From positions 1 through 64,000 of the forward strand of contig NZ_JAINRD010000018.1 in assembly GCF_020400605.1 (NCBI RefSeq): a stretch of 64,000 nucleotides of DNA. Direction: 5' to 3'. The notes beneath the pieces are model-generated. The model was given only the letters and a program-made list of their open reading frames with translations. It searched no databases and was not told the DNA's origin. The translations under genes and the position numbers were made by a program. Positions 34,090-41,940 of this stretch are shown one piece after another. Each line of letters opens with the position of its first letter. Positions within the stretch are counted from its first letter, which is position 1. This DNA comes from Streptomyces aculeolatus. Lineage in GTDB: Bacteria; Actinomycetota; Actinomycetes; Streptomycetales; Streptomycetaceae.

Positions 34090-35141
34090 CCCGCCTGATC
34101 CCGTCGCCGCTGACGGTCGACATCCGGGCCGGGGCGCTGGACGACCTCGCAGACCTCCTCTCCGACCAGCGTGTCGCGCCGTCGGGCCGGCTCGCGTTCG
34201 CCATCAGCCCCCGCTCCGGGCAGGCGCTGCGCGACCGCTTCGCGCCGGCGCTGCCCGGCGCCGACTGGTTCGCCGACGCCGACGGCACCATCGACGGCGC
34301 CGTACGGCTCGCCGACTCCATCAAGAGCACCGGCCGCTACGACGCCGTCGTCGGCCTCGGCGGCGGCAAGGTCATCGACTCCGCGAAGTACGCCGCGGCG
34401 CGCGTCGGCCTGCCGATGGTCGCCGTGGCCACCAACCTCGCCAACGACGGCCTCTGCTCGCCGGTCTCCACCCTCGACAACGACGCGGGGCGCGGCTCGT
34501 ACGGCGTGCCCAACCCCATCGCGATCGTCATCGACCTCGACGTCATCCGCGAGGCCCCGCCGCGCTTCGTCCGCGCCGGCATCGGCGACGTGACGTGCAA
34601 GCTGTCCGCCGTCGCCGACTGGGAGCTGTCCCACCGCGAGACCGGCGAGCCCATCGACGGGCTGGCCGCCGCGATGGCCCGCAGCGCCGGCGACTCGGTG
34701 CTGCGCCACCCCGGCGGGATCGGCGACGACGACTTCCTCGTCATCCTCGCCGAGGCGCTGGTGCTCTGCGGTATCGCGATGTCGGTGGCCGGCGACAGCC
34801 GCCCGGCCTCCGGCGCGTGCCACGAGATCAGCCACGCCTTCGACCTGCTCTACCCGAAGCGCTGCGCGCTCCACGGCGAGCAGTGCGGTATCGGCGGGAC
34901 CTTCGCCACGTTCCTGCGCGGCGACCGGGAGACGGCGCTGCTGATGGCGCAGGTGCTGCGCCGGCACGGGCTGCCCGTGCTGGCGGACGACATCGGCTTC
35001 GCGGACGACGAGTTCGTGAAGGCCATCGAGTTCGCGCCGCAGACCCGGCCCGGCCGGTACACGATCCTCGAACACCTCGACCTGTCCACCGACCAGATCA
35101 GAGACGCCTACGCCGACTATGCCAAAGCCATCGGTAGCTGA
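34077..35141 (+). CDS. Iron-containing alcohol dehydrogenase family, sn-glycerol-1-phosphate dehydrogenase-like
   Basis: 354 aa. GLGGGKVIDSAKYAA binds NAD(P). SGACHEISHAFDLL and CALHGEQ carry the His residues expected for the metal site of the EgsA/AraM-type glycerol-1-phosphate dehydrogenases. It would reduce dihydroxyacetone phosphate to sn-glycerol 1-phosphate, the stereoisomer rare in bacteria. A related polyol-phosphate such as an inositol-derived one cannot be excluded. GTG 34077 has GGGAG upstream and overlaps the nucleotidyltransferase by 13 nt, so the product is probably handed to that enzyme. Confidence 0.72.
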   Translation: MPVLTRLIPSPLTVDIRAGALDDLADLLSDQRVAPSGRLAFAISPRSGQALRDRFAPALPGADWFADADGTIDGAVRLADSIKSTGRYDAVVGLGGGKVIDSAKYAAARVGLPMVAVATNLANDGLCSPVSTLDNDAGRGSYGVPNPIAIVIDLDVIREAPPRFVRAGIGDVTCKLSAVADWELSHRETGEPIDGLAAAMARSAGDSVLRHPGGIGDDDFLVILAEALVLCGIAMSVAGDSRPASGACHEISHAFDLLYPKRCALHGEQCGIGGTFATFLRGDRETALLMAQVLRRHGLPVLADDIGFADDEFVKAIEFAPQTRPGRYTILEHLDLSTDQIRDAYADYAKAIGS

Positions 35142-35898
35142 GCTACGGCCCGTGGTCCACCCCCCGGGGGTGAAGGACCGGCGCAGCGGAGAACACTGGG
35201 CCGGCCGCCTGTACATGCGCGAGATCTCGCTGCGTGTGGACCGACACCTGGTGAACACCCGGGTGACGCCCAACCAACTGACGTACGTCATGACCCTCGC
35301 CGGCGTCCTGGCCGCCCCGGCGCTGCTGGTCCCCGGCATCGCCGGAGCCCTGCTGGGCGTGCTGATGGTCCAGCTGTACCTGCTGCTCGACTGCGTCGAC
35401 GGGGAGGTCGCCCGCTGGAAGCAGCAGTTCTCCATCGGCGGCGTGTACCTCGACCGGGTCGGCGCGTACCTCTGCGATGCCGCGGTGCTCGTGGGCTTCG
35501 GCCTGCGCGCCGCCGACCCGTGGGGCGAGGGATCCGTCGACTGGCTCTGGGCCTTCCTGGGCACCCTGGCCGCGCTGGGCGCCGTGCTGATCAAGGCGGA
35601 GACCGACCTCGTCGGCGTCGCCCGCCACCAGCAGGGCCTGCCGCCGGTCAAGGAGTCCGCGGCCGAGCCGCGCTCGTCGGGAGTCGCCGTGGCCCGCAAG
35701 GCGGCGTCGGCGCTGAAGTTCCACCGGCTGATCCTGGGGATCGAGGCGTCACTCGTCATCCTCCTGCTGGCGATCCTCGACCTGATCAAGGGGGACCTGT
35801 ACTTCTCCCGACTCGGTGTCGCCGTACTCGCCGCGATAGCGATGCTGCAGACCCTCCTTCACCTGGTCAGCATTCTGGCCTCCAGCAGGTTGCGGTGA
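35119..35898 (+). CDS. Second CDP-alcohol phosphotransferase-family membrane protein (atypical motif)
   Basis: 259 aa, about six membrane segments. The CDP-OH-P signature is present as D91CVDGEVAR...G108VYLD112RVG, but the position of the fourth Asp, the proposed catalytic base, is A116; the nearest Asp is D120. It may use another base, act on an unusual acceptor or be a partner of the canonical enzyme encoded three genes upstream. ATG 35119 overlaps the dehydrogenase gene by 23 nt, and its TGA overlaps the GTG of the glycosyltransferase. Confidence 0.75.
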   Translation: MPKPSVAELRPVVHPPGVKDRRSGEHWAGRLYMREISLRVDRHLVNTRVTPNQLTYVMTLAGVLAAPALLVPGIAGALLGVLMVQLYLLLDCVDGEVARWKQQFSIGGVYLDRVGAYLCDAAVLVGFGLRAADPWGEGSVDWLWAFLGTLAALGAVLIKAETDLVGVARHQQGLPPVKESAAEPRSSGVAVARKAASALKFHRLILGIEASLVILLLAILDLIKGDLYFSRLGVAVLAAIAMLQTLLHLVSILASSRLR

Positions 35899-36827
35899 GC
35901 CGAATGACATATGAACACCAGCCCCGGCGGCAGGCGGCCGACAACCCGGAGGAGCTCCGGCTCGGCGCCGTCGTGATCACGATGGGCCAGCGCCCCGAGG
36001 AGCTGCGCGCGCTGCTGGAGTCGGTCGCCAAGCAGGACGGCCCGCCCATCGAGGTGGTCGTCGTCGCCCAGGGCGTGACCGTGCCCAACATCCCGCAGGG
36101 CGTACGGGTCGTGGAGCTGCCCGAGAACCTCGGCATCCCCGGCGGGCGCAACGTCGGCATCGAGGCGTTCGGCGAGGGCGGCCGCGACGTCGACGTGCTG
36201 CTCTTCCTCGACGACGACGGTCTTCTGCCACAACAGGACACGGCCCGGCTGGTACGCGAGGCGTTCGCCGCGGACCCGCGCCTGGGCATCGTCAGCTTCC
36301 GCATCGCCGACCCCGAGACCGGGGTCACGCAGCGCCGGCACGTGCCCCGGCTGCGCGCCTCCGACCCGATGCGCTCCTCCCGCGTCACCACGTTCCTCGG
36401 CGGCGCCAACGCGGTGCGCACGGCGGTGTTCCAGGAGGTCGGCGGGCTGCCGGACGACTTCTTCTACGCCCACGAGGAGACCGACCTCGCCTGGCGCGCG
36501 CTGGATGCCGGCTGGCACATCGACTACCGCGCCGACATGGTCCTGCACCACCCGACGATGCCGCCCAGCAGGCATGCCACGTACCACCACAACGTGGCCC
36601 GCAACCGGGTCTGGCTGGCCCGCCGGAACCTGCCCGCGCTGCTCGTCCCGGTCTATCTCGGTGTCTGGTTCCTGCTCACAGTGGCACGCAGCCCCTCGCG
36701 GGCTGTGCTGAAATCATGGCTCGTAGGCTTCCGGGAGGGCTGGCGCGCACCGTGCGGGCCGCGCTCGCCCATGAAGTGGCGTACGGTGTGGCGGCTGACC
36801 CGGCTGGGACGACCGCCCGTGATCTGA
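35895..36827 (+). CDS. Family 2 glycosyltransferase
   Basis: 310 aa from GTG 35895 (ATG 35904 is possible). A GT-A fold is shown by LGAVVITMGQRPEEL, LPENLGIPGGRNVGIEAF, the metal-binding LFLDDDG and the acceptor-site FFYAHEETDLAWRALDAGW. This pattern is common in rhamnosyl- and galactofuranosyl-type surface-polymer transferases. A hydrophobic segment near residue 255 (LVPVYLGVWFLLTVA) suggests peripheral membrane attachment. It probably extends or primes the polymer whose phospho-polyol units are made upstream. Confidence 0.85.
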   Translation: MSRMTYEHQPRRQAADNPEELRLGAVVITMGQRPEELRALLESVAKQDGPPIEVVVVAQGVTVPNIPQGVRVVELPENLGIPGGRNVGIEAFGEGGRDVDVLLFLDDDGLLPQQDTARLVREAFAADPRLGIVSFRIADPETGVTQRRHVPRLRASDPMRSSRVTTFLGGANAVRTAVFQEVGGLPDDFFYAHEETDLAWRALDAGWHIDYRADMVLHHPTMPPSRHATYHHNVARNRVWLARRNLPALLVPVYLGVWFLLTVARSPSRAVLKSWLVGFREGWRAPCGPRSPMKWRTVWRLTRLGRPPVI

Positions 36828-36870
36828 CAAGCTCGTACCGTTGAGTGTCTGAGGACGAAAGTTACCGACT

Positions 36871-37794
36871 GTGAGCGATACGGCAGTGGGCGCTCCGCCC
36901 AAGCGCCATCCCGACGACGGGCTGTCCCCGGCCGAGCTGGCCGCCAAGTACGGCCTCTCGGTGAGCGGCGCGCGCCCCGGTCTGCCCGAATACGTGCGGC
37001 AGCTCTGGGCGCGCCGCCACTTCATCATGACCTTCTCGCGCGCCAAGCTCACCGCGCAGTACAGCAAGGCGAAGCTGGGCCAGCTGTGGCAGGTGCTGAC
37101 ACCGCTGCTGAACGCCACGGTCTTCTTCTTCATCTTCGGCCTGCTGCTGGGCGGCCGGGGCAACATGACGACCGGCCAGTACATCCCGTTCCTGGTCACC
37201 GGGGTGTTCGTGTGGACGTTCACGCAGCAGTCGGTGATGTCAGGGGTGCGCTCGATCTCGGGCAACCTCGGGCTGGTGCGGGCCCTGCACTTCCCCCGCG
37301 CGGCGCTGCCGATCTCGTTCTCGCTGCAGCAACTGCAGCAGCTGCTCTACTCGATGATCGTCATGGTGGCGTTCCTGCTGTCCTTCGGCTTCTACCCGCG
37401 GTGGACGTGGCTGCTGGTCGTGCCGGTCCTCGCGCTGCAGTACGTCTTCAACACCGGGCTGGCGATGGTCTTCGCCCGCCTCGGCAGCGACACGCCCGAC
37501 CTGGCCCAGCTCATGCCGTTCATCCTGCGCACCTGGATGTACGCCTCGGGCGTGATGTTCCCGCTCTACCACATGATGGAGCGGGCGAACGCGCCCACGT
37601 GGGTGGCCGACACGGTGGCGATGAACCCGGCCGCTGTATACATGGACCTGATGCGCTACGCCCTGATGGGCGACTTCCCCGACAGCAACCTGCCCCCGTT
37701 CGTCTGGCTGCTGGCACTGGGCTGGGCCGTCCTGGTCGGCGCGTTCGGGTTCGTGTTCTTCTGGAAAGCTGAGGAGCGATATGGCCGTGGCTGA
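36871..37794 (+). CDS. ABC-2 type polysaccharide/teichoic-acid export permease (TagG/Wzm-like)
   Basis: 307 aa, GTG start. Six membrane segments follow an N-terminal cytosolic helix. The sequences SKAKLGQLWQVLTPLLNATV and TGVFVWTFTQQSV fit the ABC-2 permeases of O-antigen, wall teichoic acid and galactan exporters. It would flip or export a lipid-linked polymer. It is coupled to the ATPase gene by a 14-nt overlap and follows the glycosyltransferase after 43 nt, where a weak internal promoter may lie. Confidence 0.85.
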   Translation: MSDTAVGAPPKRHPDDGLSPAELAAKYGLSVSGARPGLPEYVRQLWARRHFIMTFSRAKLTAQYSKAKLGQLWQVLTPLLNATVFFFIFGLLLGGRGNMTTGQYIPFLVTGVFVWTFTQQSVMSGVRSISGNLGLVRALHFPRAALPISFSLQQLQQLLYSMIVMVAFLLSFGFYPRWTWLLVVPVLALQYVFNTGLAMVFARLGSDTPDLAQLMPFILRTWMYASGVMFPLYHMMERANAPTWVADTVAMNPAAVYMDLMRYALMGDFPDSNLPPFVWLLALGWAVLVGAFGFVFFWKAEERYGRG

Positions 37795-38593
37795 ACATCC
37801 GACGAGCCGCGCCGAGACCGACACGCCCGGCGACGGGCGGGTCCCGACGGTCATCGCGGACGACGTGCACATCGTGTACCGGGTGCTGGGCGGGGCCCGC
37901 GGCAAGGGCAGCGGCTCCGCCGCCCTGACCCGGATCCTGCGCCGCGAGCGGAGCAACCGGGTGCGCGAGGTGCACGCGGTGCGCGGGGTGAGCTTCACGG
38001 CGTACCGCGGCCAGGCGATCGGCCTGATCGGCTCCAACGGCTCCGGCAAGTCGACGCTGCTGAAGGCCATCGCCGGCGTGCTGCCCGCGCACAGCGGCAC
38101 GGTGTACACCAACGGACAGCCCTCGCTCCTCGGCGTCAACGCGGCACTGATGAACGACCTGACGGGCGAGCGGAACGTGATGCTCGGGGGGCTGGCCATG
38201 GGCATGACCCGCGAGCAGATCCGCGACCGGTACCAGAGCATCGTCGACTTCTCCGGCATAAACGAGAAGGGCGACTTCATCACCCTGCCCATGCGGACGT
38301 ACTCCTCCGGCATGGCGGCGCGGCTGCGGTTCTCCATCGCCGCGGCCAAGGACCACGAGGTGCTGATGATCGACGAGGCCCTGGCCACCGGCGACCTGCG
38401 GTTCCGCAAGCGCTCCGAGGCCCGGCTGCGCGAGCTGCGCAAGGAGGCCGGCACGGTGTTCCTCGTCAGCCACACCAACAAGTCCATCCGCGACACCTGC
38501 GACCGGGTGCTGTGGCTGGAGAAGGGCGAGTTGGTGATGGACGGGCCGACGGACGACGTGCTGAAGGAGTATCAGGAGTTCTCGAAGCGGTAG
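37781..38593 (+). CDS. ABC exporter ATPase (TagH/Wzt-like, without carbohydrate-binding domain)
   Basis: 270 aa. Walker A GSNGSGKSTLLKAIAG, the polysaccharide-exporter-type signature YSSGMAARLRFS and Walker B EVLMIDEALATGD are all present. It ends after the NBD, so it lacks the C-terminal polymer-binding domain of long Wzt proteins and should not select a terminal modification. ATG 37781 has GAGGAG upstream. It is the last gene of the operon and is followed 17 nt later by a 14-bp perfect hairpin. Confidence 0.88.
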   Translation: MAVAEHPTSRAETDTPGDGRVPTVIADDVHIVYRVLGGARGKGSGSAALTRILRRERSNRVREVHAVRGVSFTAYRGQAIGLIGSNGSGKSTLLKAIAGVLPAHSGTVYTNGQPSLLGVNAALMNDLTGERNVMLGGLAMGMTREQIRDRYQSIVDFSGINEKGDFITLPMRTYSSGMAARLRFSIAAAKDHEVLMIDEALATGDLRFRKRSEARLRELRKEAGTVFLVSHTNKSIRDTCDRVLWLEKGELVMDGPTDDVLKEYQEFSKR

Positions 38594-38609
38594 CCGCGCG
38601 TACGCGCAG

Positions 38610-38642
38610 AAGGGCCCCGCCGCACGCCGCGGCGGGGCCCTT
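38610..38642. terminator. Bidirectional terminator hairpin between the polymer operon and mmpL
   Basis: AAGGGCCCCGCCGC (38610-38623) pairs without mismatch with GCGGCGGGGCCCTT (38629-38642) around a 5-nt loop, between convergent genes. Confidence 0.8.
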
Positions 38643-38660
38643 GCCGTGCGTTTGGCGCCC

Positions 38661-40874
38661 TCACACCCCGGCCGGGGTGCGGTCCGGCCCGGGCGCCGCG
38701 GCGGGACCGGGCCCGGCCTCGCTCAGCCCGACGCGGCCGTGCACCCGGCGCAGCCAGCGCGGCGCGTACCAGGCGCGCTCGCCCAGCAGCCGCATCGCCG
38801 CCGGCACCAGCACGCCGCGCACGGCGACGGCGTCGATGAGGATGGCCAGGCCGCTGCCCAGGCCGAACATCTGCAGGAAGCTGACCTCGCCGGTGCCGAA
38901 GGCGAAGAAGCTGACGGCCAGCAGCCCGGCGGCCATCGTCACGATCCGGCCGGTCCGCGCCAGCCCGTCGGTGACCGCGGCGGCGGTGCCGGCGCCCGCG
39001 TCGTGCAGCTCCTTGATGCGGCTGGTGAGGAAGACCTCGTAGTCCATCGACAGGCCGAAGGCGATGCAGAACATCAGCACGGTCATCGCCGTGTCCATCG
39101 GCTGCGGCGTGAAGCCCAGCAGCCCGCTCAGATGGCCGTCCTGGAAGATCCACACCATCGCGCCCATGGCCGCGGCCAGGCTGACGGCGTTCAGGAGGAC
39201 CGCCCGCAGCGGCTGGACGACGCTGCCGGTGAAGAGGAACAGCAGCACGAAGGTGGTGACCAGGACCATCCCGATCGCCAGCGGCAGCCGGCTGCCGATG
39301 CTGTCCTTGGCGTCGACCAGCTCCGCGTCGGTGCCGCCGACGAGGGTCTCGACCCCGCCGGGGGCGGGCACCGCGCGTACGTCCCCGACCAGTTGCTGCG
39401 CCGCGGCCGACTTGGGCGCGGGCTCGACGGAGACCGTCAGCCGCTGGGCGTCGGGCCGCCCGAGCGCGGCGGCGCCCGGGCGGGCGGGGCCGGTCGCGCC
39501 GTCCGCGTACGTGCCGTTGCTCGCGTCGACCCGGGCGACGCCGTCCAGCCGGGACAGCTCGGTGGCGTACGCGGTGAGGTCGGGCCCGGTGACGGCGCCG
39601 GTGGTGACGACGTCGACGGCCGTGCTGTCGTCCACGGCGAAGTCCGCGCGCAGCGCGGTGGCCACCTGGCGGCTCTGCGCGCTCTCCGGCAGCACCCGCT
39701 CGTCCGGGGTGCCGTAGCTGACGCCCAGCAGCGGGGAGGCGGCCAGGAGCAGCACGCCGAGCACGGGCAGCGCGGTGAGCGCCGGCCGGCGCATGACGGC
39801 GGCGGCGATGCGGCCCCACAGCGGCGCGTCGGTGCGCCGCATGGCCCGGGCGCCGGGGATCCGGCCGCGGTTGACGCGGTGGCCGAGGACGGCGAGCAGG
39901 GCGGGGACGATCACCAGCGCGCTGACCGCGGCGATGGCCACGACGCCGATACCGGCGTACGCGAAGGAGCGCAGGAAGTACTGCGGGAAGACCAGCAGCG
40001 CGGCGAGCGCCGCGACGATCGTGGCGGAGGAGAACGCGATCGTACGGCCCGCGGTCGCCACCGTGCGCCGCACGGCCGCCGGTACCTCGTCGCCCGCGGC
40101 CAGCTGCTCGCGGAACCGGCTGACCAGCAGCAGCCCGTAGTCGATGCCGAGGCCGAGGCCCAGCGCGATGGTGAGGTTGACCGAGAAGACCGAGACGTCG
40201 GTGAGGCTGCCCAGCACCCACAGCTCGGCGAACGTGCCGAAGACGGCGACCAGGCCGATGGCCAGCGGCAGCAGCGCCGCGACGACGCTGCCGAAGGCGA
40301 GGACCAGCAGCACGAGGGTGACGGGTACGGCGATCGCCTCGGCCAGCGCCAGGTCGGCGGCGACCTGGGTGGAGACGTCGTTGCTCACCGCGGCCCCGCC
40401 GCCGGCCCGCACGGTGACGCCGTCGCGGGTGCCGGTGTACTCGTCGGTCAGCGCCCTGGCGTGGTCGGCCTCCTTCTCGTCGCCGCCTTCGACGTGCGCG
40501 AGGACGAGGGCCTGGCTCCCGTCCTTCGACGTCAGCCCTGCGCCGCCGCGGTCCCAGTACGACATCACGCTGCCGACCGCGGACTCCGCGCGCAGCCCTT
40601 CGGTCACCTCCAGCCCCCGCTCGCGGGCCGCGTCCCCGCCGAGCCCCCCGGACTCGGCGGAGACGAGCAGGACCAGGTTCGTATCGCCCCCGAATCTTTC
40701 CTCGACCACCTCCTGCGCCCTGCTCGACGGCGACCCCGGATCGCTGAAGCCGCCGGCGCTGAGCTTGCCGAAGGCCCCGAAGCCGAGCGCCGCCATGGCG
40801 ACGACCGCGACGGCGGCGAGTGTGAGCACGAGCCGGGTCCTGCGCAGTACGAGCTCCGCAATGCGTGTCAGCAC
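38661..40874 (-). CDS. MMPL-family RND transporter
   Basis: 737 aa, GTG start at 40874 with AAGGGGAG upstream. There are twelve predicted membrane segments in two halves, each opening with a large extracellular loop. The proton-relay motifs GLGIDYGLLLVSRFREQL and AFGLSMDYEVFLTSRI are both intact. MmpL proteins export lipids, siderophores or drugs. Divergent transcription from a TetR regulator with shared operators points to substrate-inducible efflux. Confidence 0.9.
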   Translation of the reverse strand: MLTRIAELVLRRTRLVLTLAAVAVVAMAALGFGAFGKLSAGGFSDPGSPSSRAQEVVEERFGGDTNLVLLVSAESGGLGGDAARERGLEVTEGLRAESAVGSVMSYWDRGGAGLTSKDGSQALVLAHVEGGDEKEADHARALTDEYTGTRDGVTVRAGGGAAVSNDVSTQVAADLALAEAIAVPVTLVLLVLAFGSVVAALLPLAIGLVAVFGTFAELWVLGSLTDVSVFSVNLTIALGLGLGIDYGLLLVSRFREQLAAGDEVPAAVRRTVATAGRTIAFSSATIVAALAALLVFPQYFLRSFAYAGIGVVAIAAVSALVIVPALLAVLGHRVNRGRIPGARAMRRTDAPLWGRIAAAVMRRPALTALPVLGVLLLAASPLLGVSYGTPDERVLPESAQSRQVATALRADFAVDDSTAVDVVTTGAVTGPDLTAYATELSRLDGVARVDASNGTYADGATGPARPGAAALGRPDAQRLTVSVEPAPKSAAAQQLVGDVRAVPAPGGVETLVGGTDAELVDAKDSIGSRLPLAIGMVLVTTFVLLFLFTGSVVQPLRAVLLNAVSLAAAMGAMVWIFQDGHLSGLLGFTPQPMDTAMTVLMFCIAFGLSMDYEVFLTSRIKELHDAGAGTAAAVTDGLARTGRIVTMAAGLLAVSFFAFGTGEVSFLQMFGLGSGLAILIDAVAVRGVLVPAAMRLLGERAWYAPRWLRRVHGRVGLSEAGPGPAAAPGPDRTPAGV

Positions 40875-40889
40875 GGTGCTCCCCTTCCC

Positions 40890-40908
40890 ATGTTTATGGC
40901 GTTAACAT
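40890..40908. promoter_or_regulatory. TetR-type operator, copy A (mmpL side)
   Basis: ATGTTTA-TGGCG-TTAACAT, a 7-5-7 imperfect palindrome 16 bp upstream of the mmpL start codon. It matches copy B in arms and spacing. Confidence 0.65.
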
Positions 40909-40936
40909 TGACCCTTGCAGGTGATGTTAATACTGT
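40908..40936 (+). promoter_or_regulatory. Predicted promoter of the TetR gene
   Basis: TTGACC (40908-40913) and TACTGT (40931-40936) with a 17-bp spacer. Transcription would begin near 40943. Operator copy B covers the -10 box. Confidence 0.55.
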
Positions 40937-40942
40937 CAACAT
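40924..40942. promoter_or_regulatory. TetR-type operator, copy B (tetR side)
   Basis: ATGTTAA-TACTG-TCAACAT, 7-5-7 architecture identical to copy A with only two arm differences. The two centres are 34 bp apart, about three helical turns. Confidence 0.65.
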
Positions 40943-40958
40943 GAGGCATGATGCGGCT

Positions 40959-41618
40959 ATGAGCGAGGGCAGGGGCGGGAAGGCCGGATACCACCACGGC
41001 GACCTGCGTAACGCGCTGGTCGACGCGGCGTCGGAGCTGGCCCGCGGCGGCGGGCCCGAGGCGGTCGTGCTGCGCGAGGCGGCCCGGCGCGTCGGCGTGT
41101 CGCCGACGGCCGCGTACCGGCACTTCGCCAACCAGGCCGATCTGCTCCAGGCCGTCAAGGACGAGGGGCAGCGGCGGCTGGCGGACTCCATGGAGGAGGC
41201 GATCGCCGAGACCGAGCCGCCCCCCGGCGGCGATCCGGCCGCAGCCGCCAAGGCCCGGCTGATGGCCCTGGGCTTCGGCTACGTCCGCTTCGCCGTGACC
41301 GAACAGGGCATGTACCGCACGGCCTTCTGCCGGGTCGGACCCGACCGGGAGAAGTGGACCCACGAGGGCGGCGCCGCCGAGCTGCGCCCCGGCGACGCCC
41401 GCTCCTTCCGGCTGCTCGTCGGCGCCATGGATGCCATCGACGCCGCGGGTGCGATGCGGCCGGGCTCGCGGACGGGCGCCGAGTTCGCCGCCTGGTCCTC
41501 GGTGCACGGGCTCGCCATGCTGATCCTCGACGGGCCGCTGCACGAGGTGCCGCCCCCGCAGCGGGACGCGATCGTCACCCGCACGCTCACCACGATCTTG
41601 GACGGACTCACCGTGTGA
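40959..41618 (+). CDS. TetR-family transcriptional repressor
   Basis: 219 aa from ATG 40959. An earlier in-frame ATG at 40941 lies inside the predicted operator and upstream of the predicted transcription start. The N-terminal HTH reads YHHGDLRNALVDAASEL and VVLREAARRVGVSPTAAYRHF. The C-terminal part fits the TetR_C_33-like ligand domain. It probably represses itself and the divergent MmpL exporter through the two 19-bp sites, with the exported compound or a precursor as inducer. Confidence 0.87.
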   Translation: MSEGRGGKAGYHHGDLRNALVDAASELARGGGPEAVVLREAARRVGVSPTAAYRHFANQADLLQAVKDEGQRRLADSMEEAIAETEPPPGGDPAAAAKARLMALGFGYVRFAVTEQGMYRTAFCRVGPDREKWTHEGGAAELRPGDARSFRLLVGAMDAIDAAGAMRPGSRTGAEFAAWSSVHGLAMLILDGPLHEVPPPQRDAIVTRTLTTILDGLTV

Positions 41619-41940
41619 CCCGCCAAACCCCTTGCGCACGACGGCGTTTCGCGCTTCCCCGGGAGCCCGCGAATTGAGGTGACCACCGCATGCCGCGTCT
41701 TCGTCCTGTACGGCGTACGCTGGACCGGTGCTGTTTGGCGGCATGTGGGCGATAAGGGAGCTTGGGGGTCGCCCCGGACCTGCTCGGGGTCACGACGCCG
41801 GCGGCGGCGTGTCCGGAATGGGCACATCTGGGTACGCGGTGTAGAACGGGAGTCGTGACGGCTATGGCGAAGACGAAACCCCAGCTCGAAGGCGCCCCCG
41901 CCGTCTGCGCCCCGGGGGCGGCGGCCCAGGGCAGTCGCCG
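41619..41940 (+). other. 322-bp leader region of the hopanoid cluster with a 26-codon upstream ORF
   Basis: ATG at 41864 opens a 26-codon frame starting MAKTKPQLEGAPAV that ends at TGA 41942-41944, overlapping the GTG start of hpnC (GTGA). A GGGAG lies 11 nt upstream of this ATG. Translation of this short frame could deliver ribosomes to hpnC, which lacks a clear site of its own. The rest of the gap contains GC-rich sequence and possible but unconvincing sigma-factor boxes (GGCGATAA at 41748, GGGTAC near 41830). Confidence 0.35.

Noticed and set aside
41748..41755. GGCGATAA resembling a WhiG -10 box upstream of hpnC
   Set aside because: No TAAA-like -35 element at the right distance. The nearby GGGTAC, which resembles a SigB -10, also lacks a convincing partner.
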